Assembly: GCF_011090165.1 (NCBI RefSeq)
Contig: NZ_JAADJT010000008.1
Location: forward strand, 186,001-250,000
Length of the DNA stretch: 64,000 nt
From: Duganella aceris
Lineage (GTDB): Bacteria; Pseudomonadota; Gammaproteobacteria; Burkholderiales; Burkholderiaceae_D
Reading direction: 5' to 3'
Both the position numbers and the translations under genes were made by a program. Under the pieces are notes generated by a model. It did not search any database. It worked only from the letters and a program-made list of their open reading frames with translations, and was not told where the DNA came from. Of the stretch, positions 56,281-64,000 are shown piece after piece. Within the stretch, counting starts at the first letter, position 1; every line of letters begins with the position of its first letter.

Positions 56281-57282
56281 TTATTGCTTGACCAGTTCCA
56301 CGCGACGGTTCAACTGTCGACCGGCATCGGCGTCGTTCGACGCCACCGGAGCGTACGAGGCCACGCCCTTGGCGCTGAGGCGCTTGGCGTCCACCTTGTA
56401 GTCGGCCGCCAGCGCCTTGATCACCGCTTCGGCGCGTTTCTGCGACAGATCGACGTTCTGCGCCAGCACGCCCTGGTTGTCGGTATGCCCGACCACGTAC
56501 ACTTTCAGCTTGCCGTCCTGCTGCAGCAGCTTGGCCATTTCGCCCAGCGCCGCCTTCGATTCCGGCTTGACGTCGGACTTGCCGGTGTCGAAGTAGACGC
56601 CGTACACCGCCACCTTGCCTTCGGCCGCGATGCCTTTGGCCATGGCGGCCGCGTCCAGGTTGGCGCTGACCTTGCCGCCCTCCATCGCCTTGCCTTCGAC
56701 CACCTCCAGGTACAGGCCGCCGTTCTTGTCCTGCACCGGCGCCACCGTGTACACCAGCGCGTGGACCGGGCGGCCGTCCTTGGTCGCGCCCTTGGCCAGC
56801 AGATAGCGCGGCTCCATGCGGCCGTAGTTGAACGGCGCATACGCGATCTCGCCGCCCTGGATGAAGTTATCGCTGACGCGTTTTTCATTCCAGAACTCGC
56901 CGAAGGCGCTACCGCAATTCTCCTTGGCGCAGGCGAAGACGGTCTTGAAGCCCGCCTTGTCGAGCGCGGCCTGGTAGTTGCGCATCACTTCCAGCGACGA
57001 GCGTTCCTTGGGAAAGACATAGGCGATGCGGGTATGCTTGCCTTCCAGCGTCAGCGTCTGTTCGAACGCCGGCTGGCCGTTCTTGTCGGCGACCCGTTTG
57101 CCGGCGGGCAGTACCGCCTCGTCGAATTCCTTGACCTGGTAGCCGACCAGCTTGGCGCCTTCGAAGCGCGACAGCAGCGGATGGTCCTTGGCGCCGGACA
57201 CGGTGTCCTTGGGCGGCATCTGGCTGAAGGCGAACGGCGCGGCGGCGCACAGCAGCAAGGCGAATAGCGGGCGAGCGGTCAT
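56281..57282 (-). CDS. OmpA-family outer-membrane/peptidoglycan-binding protein with DUF4892-like domain
   Basis: This 333-residue protein starts with a signal peptide (MTARPLFALLLCAAAPFAFS). Residues about 25-195 match a DUF4892-type region (HPLLSRFEGAKLVGY, YAPFNYGRMEPRYLLAKG). Residues about 215-330 form an OmpA C-terminal peptidoglycan-binding domain (FDTGKSDVKPESKAALGEMAKLL, VVGHTDNQG, LSQKRAEAV, NRRVELVKQ). AAGGG abuts an ATG at 57288 but is 6 nt from the ATG at 57282. The stop is directly followed by the helicase start region (1 bp gap), so the two may be co-transcribed. Confidence 0.88.
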   Translation of the reverse strand: MTARPLFALLLCAAAPFAFSQMPPKDTVSGAKDHPLLSRFEGAKLVGYQVKEFDEAVLPAGKRVADKNGQPAFEQTLTLEGKHTRIAYVFPKERSSLEVMRNYQAALDKAGFKTVFACAKENCGSAFGEFWNEKRVSDNFIQGGEIAYAPFNYGRMEPRYLLAKGATKDGRPVHALVYTVAPVQDKNGGLYLEVVEGKAMEGGKVSANLDAAAMAKGIAAEGKVAVYGVYFDTGKSDVKPESKAALGEMAKLLQQDGKLKVYVVGHTDNQGVLAQNVDLSQKRAEAVIKALAADYKVDAKRLSAKGVASYAPVASNDADAGRQLNRRVELVKQ

Positions 57283-57409
57283 GTCCATCCCTTCGGTGTT
57301 TGTAGTGACATCATATTATCCAATATCCGCCGCGCCATATGATATGTAGCGAACATTACGTGCGGAAATATCGCCATACAATGCGGACATCACTGAATAG
57401 GTACCCCAA

Positions 57410-57916
57410 ATGAAAAAACTGATGTTGGCCTTCGGCCTGGTGCACGCGCTGATCGCGCTGCTGTTCACGGCCGGCGCGCTGTTCCTGATCGTCATCGGCG
57501 CCCGCATGGGCTGGGAGGCGGCGGGCCTCGACCTCGGGCTGGCCGCCGCGCAGGAGGTGATCGAAGCGATCGGCATCCTGGCCGCCGCCGTGGTGGCCTT
57601 GCAGATCGCCGAGACCATCGTCGAGGAGGAGGTGGTGCGCGACGCCGACATCAGCGCACCGACCCGCGTGCGGCGCTTCCTGTCACGCTTCTTCGTGGTG
57701 ATCGTGGTGGCGCTGGGCATCGAGGGGCTGGTCGCGACCTTCCACGCGGTGCACAACGATCTCACCGAGCTGCTGTACGTGGGGGCGCTGGTGTGCAGCG
57801 TCGGCGTGCTGCTGGCGGCGTGGGGTGTGTTCATCCACCTGAACCGCTCGGCCGAGGAGCTGGAGCCGGCGGCGATGGAGGAGGCGCAGGCGGAGGATCA
57901 CAAAGTTCAGCCCTGA
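57410..57916 (+). CDS. Small membrane protein of unknown function, four predicted helices
   Basis: This 168-residue protein has hydrophobic helices at about residues 5-30, 45-66, 90-112 and 117-141. A charged loop (EEEVVRDADISAPTRVRRF) lies between helices 2 and 3, and an acidic C-terminal tail rich in Glu/Ala ends the protein. No family is recognised. The start at MKKLMLAFG is supported by composition; its ribosome site is weak. It stands alone between the OmpA protein (divergent) and the DUF2946 gene. Confidence 0.7.
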   Translation: MKKLMLAFGLVHALIALLFTAGALFLIVIGARMGWEAAGLDLGLAAAQEVIEAIGILAAAVVALQIAETIVEEEVVRDADISAPTRVRRFLSRFFVVIVVALGIEGLVATFHAVHNDLTELLYVGALVCSVGVLLAAWGVFIHLNRSAEELEPAAMEEAQAEDHKVQP

Positions 57917-57978
57917 ACCTGATGCGGCGCGCGGGCGGCTGGGTTAGAATACCGCCATTCGTCATCGTCGGTTAAGTC

Positions 57979-58353
57979 ATGTACCTGCGCCAGCATTCCA
58001 TTGTCGTCATCGCCCGCATCGCCTTGTTCGCGATGCTGATGCTCGCGCTGGCGCCGGCGGTGTCGCGGTGGCTCGCGTCGGCGCCCGACAATATCGCGAT
58101 CCCGTTCTGCCATGCGGCCGGCGAGGGCATGTCGCATGTGCATACGCACGCGTCGGGCGATAGCCTGGCGCTGCAGCTCGATGACTGCGGCTACTGCTCG
58201 ATGCAGGCCGACCTGCCGGCGCTGCCGCCGGCGCCGGCCTACACCAGCGCCGTGCTGCATCTGGTGCGCTGGGCGCCGCGACTGTTCTATCACGCGCCGC
58301 AGCCGCTGTTCGCCTGGCATGGCGTGCAGTCGCGCGGCCCGCCTGCGTTCTAA
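57979..58353 (+). CDS. DUF2946 family protein
   Basis: This 124-residue protein has an N-terminal hydrophobic helix (IARIALFAMLMLALAPAVS) and a CGYCSMQADLPALPP segment. The CxxC motif with conserved His residues (FCHAAGEGMSHVH) is characteristic of DUF2946, often found before metal-related TonB receptor or copper genes. It could bind a metal in the periplasm or membrane, which is inference. It is followed by PepSY and TonB receptor genes on the same strand, with a terminator-like hairpin in between. Confidence 0.82.
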   Translation: MYLRQHSIVVIARIALFAMLMLALAPAVSRWLASAPDNIAIPFCHAAGEGMSHVHTHASGDSLALQLDDCGYCSMQADLPALPPAPAYTSAVLHLVRWAPRLFYHAPQPLFAWHGVQSRGPPAF

Positions 58354-58407
58354 GCTCGCCGCGCTCACGGCCTGTCTCTCCCTTTCCCTGATGTCTTGAA
58401 GTGCTTT

Positions 58408-58444
58408 GCCGTGCGTGGCGGGCTTTCGCCTGTACGGCTCTTTT
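58408..58444 (+). terminator. Terminator-like hairpin between DUF2946 and PepSY genes
   Basis: GCCGT pairs with ACGGC and an inner GGCG with CGCC around a short loop, followed by TCTTTT. It lies 55 bp after the DUF2946 stop and could act as a terminator or partial attenuator before the uptake genes. Confidence 0.4.
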
Positions 58445-58456
58445 GAGTAAGCCACT

Positions 58457-59875
58457 ATGTCCGATCACGTTTCCCCGACCGCCACCGGCGGCGGTTTGTA
58501 TCGCCGCGTCTGGCGATGGCATTTCTTCGCCGGCCTGATTTGCCTGCCGCTGATCTTTTCGCTTGCCACCACCGGCGCGCTGTACTTGTTCCATCGCCAG
58601 ATCGATGATCTGGTGTATGCGGATGTGTTGCTGCGTGCCGGCGACGGGCCGGCGTCGCTGCCGGCGTCCCTGCTGATCCGCAACGCGCTGCAAGCGCATC
58701 CGGGGCATGTCAAGGCGCTGACGTTGCCGGACGACCGCCGTTACACCGCGCAGGTCGATATCGTCGCGGCCGATGGCGTCACGTTGCAGGTCTTTGTCGA
58801 TCCGGCGACCGGCGTGGTGGCCGGCGCGCTGGACGAGTCGTCGCGCCTCATGACCACCATTAAACATCTGCACTCGCTGGCGCTGGTCGGCGATGGCGGC
58901 AAGGTGGTGATCGAGATCGTCGCCGGCTGGGTGGTGGTGCTGGTGCTGAGCGGCGCTTATCTGTGGTGGCCGCGCGGCCGGCGTCAGGGCGTGCTCGCCA
59001 TCCGCGGCAAGGCGGCGGGGCGCGTCTGGTGGCGCGATTTGCACGCAGTATCGGGCGCGTATGCCGGCGTGGTGATCCTGTTCCTGGCGCTGACCGGGCT
59101 GCCGTGGTCGATCTTCTGGGGCCAGCAGATGAACCGCTGGATGAGCGACCACGGACTCGGTGTCCCGGACGGCATGTGGCGCAACGTGCCGAAGTCCACC
59201 CAGCCGGCCGCAGACCTGGGCGCGCTGCCTTGGAATCTGCAGCAGCAGCCGGTGCCGGCGTCGGATCCCTCGGCCGCCGATCCGCACGCGGAGCACAAGG
59301 CGGCGTCGCGCAGGGCGATGGCCGGTGCGCGCTACAACGCGCTCGACAACCCGGCCGCCATCGGCGTCGACCAGGCGGTGGCGACGCTGCGCGCCGCAGG
59401 TCTGGCCTCGGAGCTGGGCACCGGCTACCGGCTGGCATTGCCGCGCGATGAACGCGGCGTCTACAGCGCGATCCGTACGCCGGGTCAGCTGGACGGTCAG
59501 CGCGTGGTCCACCTCGACCAGTACAGCGGCAAAGTGCTGATGGACCTCGGCGCCGCGCGTTTCGGCCCGCTCGGCCGTGTCACCGAATGGGGCGTCAGCG
59601 TGCACCAGGGAGGCGAATACGGCTGGCCGAACCTGCTGCTGATGCTGGCGGGTTGCGTGGCGACGATGGTGTTGTGCGTCAGCGGTGTGGTGATGTGGTG
59701 GCGCCGCCGCCCATCCGGACGCCTGGCCGCGCCAGCGCGCCGCGACGGCGACCGGCTGGCGCGCGGCGTGGTCGCCATCGCCGTCGGCGCCGGTGTGATC
59801 TTCCCTTTGCTGGGCGCGTCGATGCTGGCGGTCTGGCTGCTCGACAGCGCCATCGGCGCGATCAAATCCAAATAA
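58457..59875 (+). CDS. PepSY-domain inner-membrane protein (PiuB/iron-regulated type)
   Basis: This 472-residue protein has the PepSY_TM layout: TM1 at about 22-45, PepSY periplasmic segments, TM helices at about 155-175 and 200-222, a long periplasmic region, and two helices at about 398-416 and 440-462. The opener YRRVWRWHFFAGLICLP is typical, and VVILFLALTGLPWSIFWGQQ contains the conserved Trp/Gly pattern. Relatives may reduce or strip iron from siderophores at the inner membrane. It is 10 bp upstream of a TonB receptor, the usual partner. Confidence 0.88.
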   Translation: MSDHVSPTATGGGLYRRVWRWHFFAGLICLPLIFSLATTGALYLFHRQIDDLVYADVLLRAGDGPASLPASLLIRNALQAHPGHVKALTLPDDRRYTAQVDIVAADGVTLQVFVDPATGVVAGALDESSRLMTTIKHLHSLALVGDGGKVVIEIVAGWVVVLVLSGAYLWWPRGRRQGVLAIRGKAAGRVWWRDLHAVSGAYAGVVILFLALTGLPWSIFWGQQMNRWMSDHGLGVPDGMWRNVPKSTQPAADLGALPWNLQQQPVPASDPSAADPHAEHKAASRRAMAGARYNALDNPAAIGVDQAVATLRAAGLASELGTGYRLALPRDERGVYSAIRTPGQLDGQRVVHLDQYSGKVLMDLGAARFGPLGRVTEWGVSVHQGGEYGWPNLLLMLAGCVATMVLCVSGVVMWWRRRPSGRLAAPARRDGDRLARGVVAIAVGAGVIFPLLGASMLAVWLLDSAIGAIKSK

Positions 59876-59885
59876 CGGGAATACG

Positions 59886-61994
59886 ATGAAAACGATGATG
59901 AGCAAGAAGCGGTTGTTGATGGCGTCCACGCTGGCGCTGTCGGTCCACGCCGCGTGGGCGGAAGATTCGCTGCCGGTGGTCGAAGTCAAGGCCGCCGCGC
60001 AGGCGGGCTTGAACCGCGCTCTGGGCACCGGTTCCTACCTCGGCCTGACGTCGATGGAGACGCCGGCCAGCGTGGAAAGCATCAGCCGCGCGCAACTGGT
60101 GGACCGGGGCGACGCGCGCGTCATGGATGCGCTGGGGAAGGCGGCCGGCCTGAGTGTGTTTCCGCATCCGGGCAACGGCGGCTCGGCCATCGCGGCGCGC
60201 GGCTTCACCGACCTGTCTTCGGTGACGCAGCTGTACGACGGGGTGAAGCAGTACGGCGCCGGCGCCTTGACCTTCCCGTTCGACACCTGGTCGGTGGAGA
60301 GCGTCGAAGTGCTGCGTGGCCCGGCTTCGGTGGTGTACGGCGAGGGCGCCATCGGCGGCGTGGTCAACGTGATTCCGAAGAAGCCGACCCGTGGCGCGGT
60401 CCAGAACGAGATACAGTTCGGCGTCGGCAGCGAGCGGACCGCGCGCGCGGCGTTCGGCAGCGGCGGCGCTATCGATGAGCGCTGGTCGTATCGCGTCGAC
60501 GTCAGCGCCAACCGCAGCGACAACTGGGTCGATCGCGGGGATTCGAAAGACGCTACGTTTTCCGGCGCCTTGCGTTTCGACGTGTCGCCGTCGCTGTACC
60601 TGACGCTGTCGCATGCGCAGAGCGCGCAGAAGCCGATGCGCTATTTCGGCGTGCCGCTGGTCGACGGCAAGTTCGATCCTGTCACCTACGACAAGAACTA
60701 CAATGTCGGCGACGGCATCATCACCTATCGTGACCAGCAGTCGTCGCTGGCGGCGCACTGGTCGCCGCAGGCCGGCGTGACGGTCGACAGCACGCTGTAC
60801 CGCATCAACAGCCGCCGCCATTGGCGCAACGTCGAGGCTTATGAGTGGTTGCCGGCGTCAGGTCTGATTCAGCGCGGCGACTATACCGAGATCCTGCATC
60901 ATCAGGAGCAGGTCGGCAACGCGACCAGGGTCGGCGTCGATGGCCGGCTGTTCGGGTTGGCCAACACCTTCGCGGCCGGTGTTGAGTTCAACCGCACAAG
61001 CTTCAAGCACACCAACAACGCCGGTTACTCGGGAAGCAGCGTGGTCGATGTCGATAACAGCGATCCGGGGCTGTTCTTCAATCTGGACGGCACCGCGCCG
61101 AAGTATCGCGTCAAGGCGCGCCAGTACGCGGTCTTCATGGAGGACAATCTGAAGTTGACTCCGCAATGGTCGCTGATCGGCGGCCTGCGTTACGATCATG
61201 ATGATATCGAGCGCCGCGACCTGGTTGTGCCGAGTCGGTCGTTCGACAAGACTTTCGATAATGTCGGTTATCGTCTCGGTACGGTGTACGACATCGCGCC
61301 GCAGACAGCGGTGTACGGGCAGTATTCGGTGGCGCACGATCCGCTTGGGGCGCTGCTGTTCACCAGCACGTCGAAGGCGGCGTTCGATCTGGCCAGGGGG
61401 CGGCAGGTCGAGGTCGGGATCAAGCAGGGCTTCTGGCAGGGTGCAGGGGATTGGACTTTATCGGCGTACCGCATCGTCAAGTCGGATCTGTTGACGCGGG
61501 ATCCGGCTAATGTGGGGCAGAGCATCCAGGTTGGCCGGCAATCGTCGCGGGGGGTGGAGGCGACGTTCTCCTTCTTGCCGACGCCGGACTGGAAGCTGGA
61601 GTCCAATCTGGCATTGGTGCGCGCGCGCTACGATGACTTCGCGGAGGCCAGCGGCGGCCAGCTGGTTTCGCGCGATGGCAATACGCCGACCGATGTGCCC
61701 AAGCGCTTGGCGAATTTGTTCGCCAACTATCGCGTCGCCGCCGATTGGACCTTGATCGCGGGCCTGCATCATGTCGGCGAGCGCAACGCCGACATCGCCA
61801 ACACGCTGAAGATGCCGGCCTACACCACCACCGATCTGGCGCTGCGCTGGCGGCCGAGCGCGTCGACCACAGTGACGGCGCGGGGCTACAACATCTTCGA
61901 CAAGCGCTATGCGCAAACGGCGTACTACAACCAGACCCAGTGGCTGCTCGGCGCCGACCGCCGCGCCGAATTGACCGTCAACCACACGTTCTGA
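59886..61994 (+). CDS. TonB-dependent receptor, siderophore type
   Basis: This 702-residue receptor has a signal peptide (KKRLLMASTLALSVHAAWA). The plug begins near LPVVEVKA (TonB box) and contains VEVLRGPASVVYGEGAIGGVVNVI; the barrel ends with the aromatic tail AELTVNHTF. Plug and barrel motifs (GVKQYGAGALTFPFDTWSVE, YRIVKSDLLTRDP) resemble ferric-siderophore receptors such as FhuE/FpvA-like proteins. Coupled to a PepSY reductase-like protein, it probably imports a metal chelate. No Fur box could be identified upstream by eye. Confidence 0.9.
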   Translation: MKTMMSKKRLLMASTLALSVHAAWAEDSLPVVEVKAAAQAGLNRALGTGSYLGLTSMETPASVESISRAQLVDRGDARVMDALGKAAGLSVFPHPGNGGSAIAARGFTDLSSVTQLYDGVKQYGAGALTFPFDTWSVESVEVLRGPASVVYGEGAIGGVVNVIPKKPTRGAVQNEIQFGVGSERTARAAFGSGGAIDERWSYRVDVSANRSDNWVDRGDSKDATFSGALRFDVSPSLYLTLSHAQSAQKPMRYFGVPLVDGKFDPVTYDKNYNVGDGIITYRDQQSSLAAHWSPQAGVTVDSTLYRINSRRHWRNVEAYEWLPASGLIQRGDYTEILHHQEQVGNATRVGVDGRLFGLANTFAAGVEFNRTSFKHTNNAGYSGSSVVDVDNSDPGLFFNLDGTAPKYRVKARQYAVFMEDNLKLTPQWSLIGGLRYDHDDIERRDLVVPSRSFDKTFDNVGYRLGTVYDIAPQTAVYGQYSVAHDPLGALLFTSTSKAAFDLARGRQVEVGIKQGFWQGAGDWTLSAYRIVKSDLLTRDPANVGQSIQVGRQSSRGVEATFSFLPTPDWKLESNLALVRARYDDFAEASGGQLVSRDGNTPTDVPKRLANLFANYRVAADWTLIAGLHHVGERNADIANTLKMPAYTTTDLALRWRPSASTTVTARGYNIFDKRYAQTAYYNQTQWLLGADRRAELTVNHTF

Positions 61995-62034
61995 GGCGTG
62001 CAGACGGCAGCCTTAGCGCGCAGACAGTCCCAAC

Positions 62035-62800
62035 CGCCATCGCCGCCACGGCCGTCGCCGGCGCCGCCGCAATCGCCGCCGCAGCGCGATCAACGTCAGG
62101 CCGTCGCGACGCTGCCGCAATTGCCGCCGCAGCGCGATCGCCGCCACGGCCGTCGCCAGCGCTGCCGCAATCGTCGCCACAGCGTGATCGACACCACGCC
62201 CATCGCCGACTCTGCCGCAATCGTCGCCGCAGCGTGATCGACGCCACGCCCATCGCCGACGCTGCCGCAATTGGCGCCGCGGCGCGATCGATGTCAGGCC
62301 GTTGCGGCGCGGCCGCAATCGCCGCCGCAGCGCGATCGACGCCACGGCCGTCGCCAGCGCCGCCGCAATCGTCGCCGCAGCGTGATCGACGCCACGCCTA
62401 TCGCCGACGCTGCCGCAATCGTCGCTGCGGCGCGATGGACGCCACGACCGTCGCCAGCGCCGCCGCAATCGTCGTCGCAGCGCGACCCACGCCACGACCG
62501 TCGCCAGCGCCGCCGCAATCGTCGTCGCAGCGCGACCCACGCCACGGCCGTCGCCGGCGCTGCGGCAATCGTCGCTGCGGCGCGATCGACGCGACGGCAG
62601 TCTCCGGCGCTGCCGCATTCGTCGTTGCAGCGCGATCGACGCCACGGCCGTCTCCGGCGCTGCTGCATTTGTCGGCGCAGCGTGATCGACGTCACGCCCA
62701 TCGCCGACGCTGCCGCAATCGTCGCTGCGGCGCGATCGCCGCTAGGGCCGTCGCCGGCGCTGCTGCAATCGTCGTCGCAACGCGATCGACCCCACGGCGC
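62035..62800. repeat. 50-bp tandem array, about 15 units
   Basis: The anchor CG(C/T)GATCGAC recurs at 62133, 62183, 62233, 62283, 62331, 62381, 62431, 62481, 62531, 62581, 62631, 62681, 62731 and 62781, with a first variant at 62085. Spacing is exactly 50 bp, except for two 48-bp units beginning at 62085 and 62283; these share a GTCAGGCCGT variant. Each unit contains GCCGCAATCGTCGCC with point differences. The array fills the gap between the receptor and the ABC permease. No gene is supported here: long open frames on both strands result from the GC-rich repeat, and 50 is not a multiple of three. Confidence 0.92.
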
Positions 62801-62854
62801 CGATGCGGCTGGCACTGCGGCGTTTGGGAGAGGTCCGGCGACGTTGGCGGTGTT

Positions 62855-64000
62855 CTAGGCGGCCCGCCAGCGTGGTGTGGTGCGCGGCAGCAGTAGCGCG
62901 GCGAGCGTCAGCATGATGGCGATCCACACCGGCAGCGGCAGCAACCGGGATCGCCATGCCGACAATCCCGCCAAGCCCGGCGACGGCGCGAACACCGGCA
63001 CCTGATCGAAATCGCGGAAGCCGTAGCCGCCCAGGCAGGTCGCGGGACAAGGCCGCCGCTGGTCGCCCAGCGCCGACAGTTGTATCGTGCGCTGGAAATA
63101 GTCGCGCAATCCTTGCTGGTGCTGCTGAACCTCGGCCAAAAAGCGCTGATGACGCTCGCCATCGTTGCCTGCGATGGTCGCGAGCACCTGATAAGTCAGC
63201 GTGACCGGGCTAAAGGCCAATGCCCGATCGAACCAGCGCTGCTGCCGCTGCCTGGCCTGCTCGAACCGGCGGTCCACGTCAGCCATGACCCGCTCCAGCT
63301 CCTGCGCACGCTGCAAGCGCGTCACGCTGGACGACACCTTGTCGAGCGAGCCCGCTGGCCGCCAATCGGGATGGCTGTCGTAGAAGCGCGCCAGGCTATC
63401 CAGCTTGTTGGCCGCCACCTGGTCGCCGGCATCGCGCATCGCCTGAACGTAGCGCTCGCGCTGCGGCACCGGTGCGCCGATCTGGACCAGCGCCGTGATC
63501 GCGCCGGGCACCAGGATCGCCAACGCAAGCCAGGCGCCGAAACCGGCGAAGGCGGCGCTCATGCGATTGCCGCACACCGCGCAGATGGCAACCGCCACCG
63601 CCGCCCAGAACAGCGAATACAACAACACCACGCCACCCCACTTGAGCAATGCCGCGACGCCGGCGCCGTCCAACCCGACCGCGCCCAGCGCGAGTGCGCC
63701 CGCGACGCAGACCGCCAGCAACACTGCGGTCGCCACGAGCGCACGCGCCCCGATCTGCGCCGCCAGCATCCGCCCCAGCCGCACACCTTGCAGCTGCAAG
63801 GCTCGCAGACGCAGGCTCTCGCGGTCCTGGGTCAACACGGAGGTGGTCAAGGCCAGCAGAATCAGCGGCCACAAATACACCACGAAGAACATCAGGTCGA
63901 AACGGCCCGCCGCCAGCAACGCCGGGTGCTCGATCTCCAGCGCGGTGCGCACCGACTCCATCGACTCAGCGCGTACCCGCACGTAGGCCGGCAGCAGATC
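62855..64000 (-). CDS. ABC transporter permease with DUF3526 domain (5' end outside window)
   Basis: The frame continues to the window edge (upstream codons read DLLPAYV), so the start is missing; the visible part is about 381 residues. Helices occur at about 35-55, 85-110, 120-140 and 150-175, and a last one near the C-terminus (WIAIMLTLAALLLP). Between them is a long charged region (DSHPDWRPAGSLDKV, QQRWFDRALAFSP) that typifies DUF3526 ABC-2 permeases, often found in pairs in transporter operons near TonB receptors or peptide-modification genes. The partner ATPase is not in the window. Confidence 0.82.
   Translation of the reverse strand, partial: DLLPAYVRVRAESMESVRTALEIEHPALLAAGRFDLMFFVVYLWPLILLALTTSVLTQDRESLRLRALQLQGVRLGRMLAAQIGARALVATAVLLAVCVAGALALGAVGLDGAGVAALLKWGGVVLLYSLFWAAVAVAICAVCGNRMSAAFAGFGAWLALAILVPGAITALVQIGAPVPQRERYVQAMRDAGDQVAANKLDSLARFYDSHPDWRPAGSLDKVSSSVTRLQRAQELERVMADVDRRFEQARQRQQRWFDRALAFSPVTLTYQVLATIAGNDGERHQRFLAEVQQHQQGLRDYFQRTIQLSALGDQRRPCPATCLGGYGFRDFDQVPVFAPSPGLAGLSAWRSRLLPLPVWIAIMLTLAALLLPRTTPRWRAA

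Noticed and set aside
62035..62800. CRISPR-like array
   Set aside because: Whole 50-bp units are similar; there are no unique spacers between constant repeats, and no cas genes are nearby.
61745..62896. A 383-codon plus-strand frame continuing through the 50-bp array, and similar long frames on the minus strand
   Set aside because: It starts inside the TonB receptor in another frame. The 50-bp period shifts reading phase at each unit, so the protein would repeat only every 150 bp. Openness in several frames on both strands follows from GC-rich repeats lacking stops.

Overview
The window is GC-rich, densely packed bacterial chromosome. Gene content points to a Gram-negative betaproteobacterium of the Oxalobacteraceae (Massilia / Duganella / Janthinobacterium type): TonB-dependent receptors, a monomeric NADP isocitrate dehydrogenase, a proteobacterial cyanophycin locus, many two-component sensors, and operons joined by ATGA/GTGA stop-start overlaps. 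The family assignment is inferred from gene content and codon style, not from a marker gene. No tRNA, rRNA, CRISPR array or intact insertion sequence was seen.

Layout. (1) 0-9 kb: a methyltransferase; a decayed DUF3606 gene leading into a three-subunit molybdenum hydroxylase of the PaoABC type; a sensor kinase; a VOC protein; an alginate-lyase-family protein; two small proteins of unknown role. (2) 9.3-16 kb: a glycan operon with a GH2 enzyme, a very long continuous frame joining a GH1-like hydrolase, a glycosyltransferase and a UDP-galactopyranose-mutase-like flavoprotein, and galE. (3) 16-21.9 kb: a PAS hybrid kinase coupled to a pyruvoyl (phosphatidylserine-type) decarboxylase, a small protein and an HSL-type hydrolase, with a convergent YihY protein. 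(4) 22-34 kb: a sugar dehydrogenase/PEBP fusion, an FdhF/YdeP molybdoenzyme, then cphB, cphA, a haem-oxygenase-like di-iron oxidase, an isoaspartyl peptidase and a second cyanophycin synthetase homologue that lacks the ATP-grasp module. (5) 34-37 kb: a diguanylate cyclase and a lone TerD/TerA protein. (6) 37-51 kb: an XRE-cupin regulator divergent from a nine-gene-scale locus that looks like a D-glutamate/muropeptide scavenging system, namely TonB receptor, POT peptide transporter, L,D-dipeptidase-like M19 lipoprotein, two serine hydrolases, a DgcN-like N-acetyltransferase and a DgcA-like epimerase. (7) 50.8-56.3 kb: a toxin-antitoxin remnant, icd, a lower-GC DUF4160/DUF2442 pair and a NERD helicase. 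(8) 56.3-62 kb: an OmpA protein, small membrane proteins and a PepSY/TonB receptor uptake pair. (9) 62.0-62.8 kb: an unusual 50-bp tandem array, then a truncated ABC permease at the window edge.

Three things deserve most attention. First, the cyanophycin locus carries a predicted di-iron oxidase with a complete ligand set next to an ATP-grasp-less CphA paralogue. Second, the D-glutamate/muropeptide locus has transport, hydrolysis, N-acetylation and epimerisation genes together, and two of its exported hydrolases carry in-frame minisatellites at their N-termini (30 bp x 18 and 63 bp x about 2.5). Third, there is a strictly periodic 50-bp array of about 15 units with no good coding explanation.
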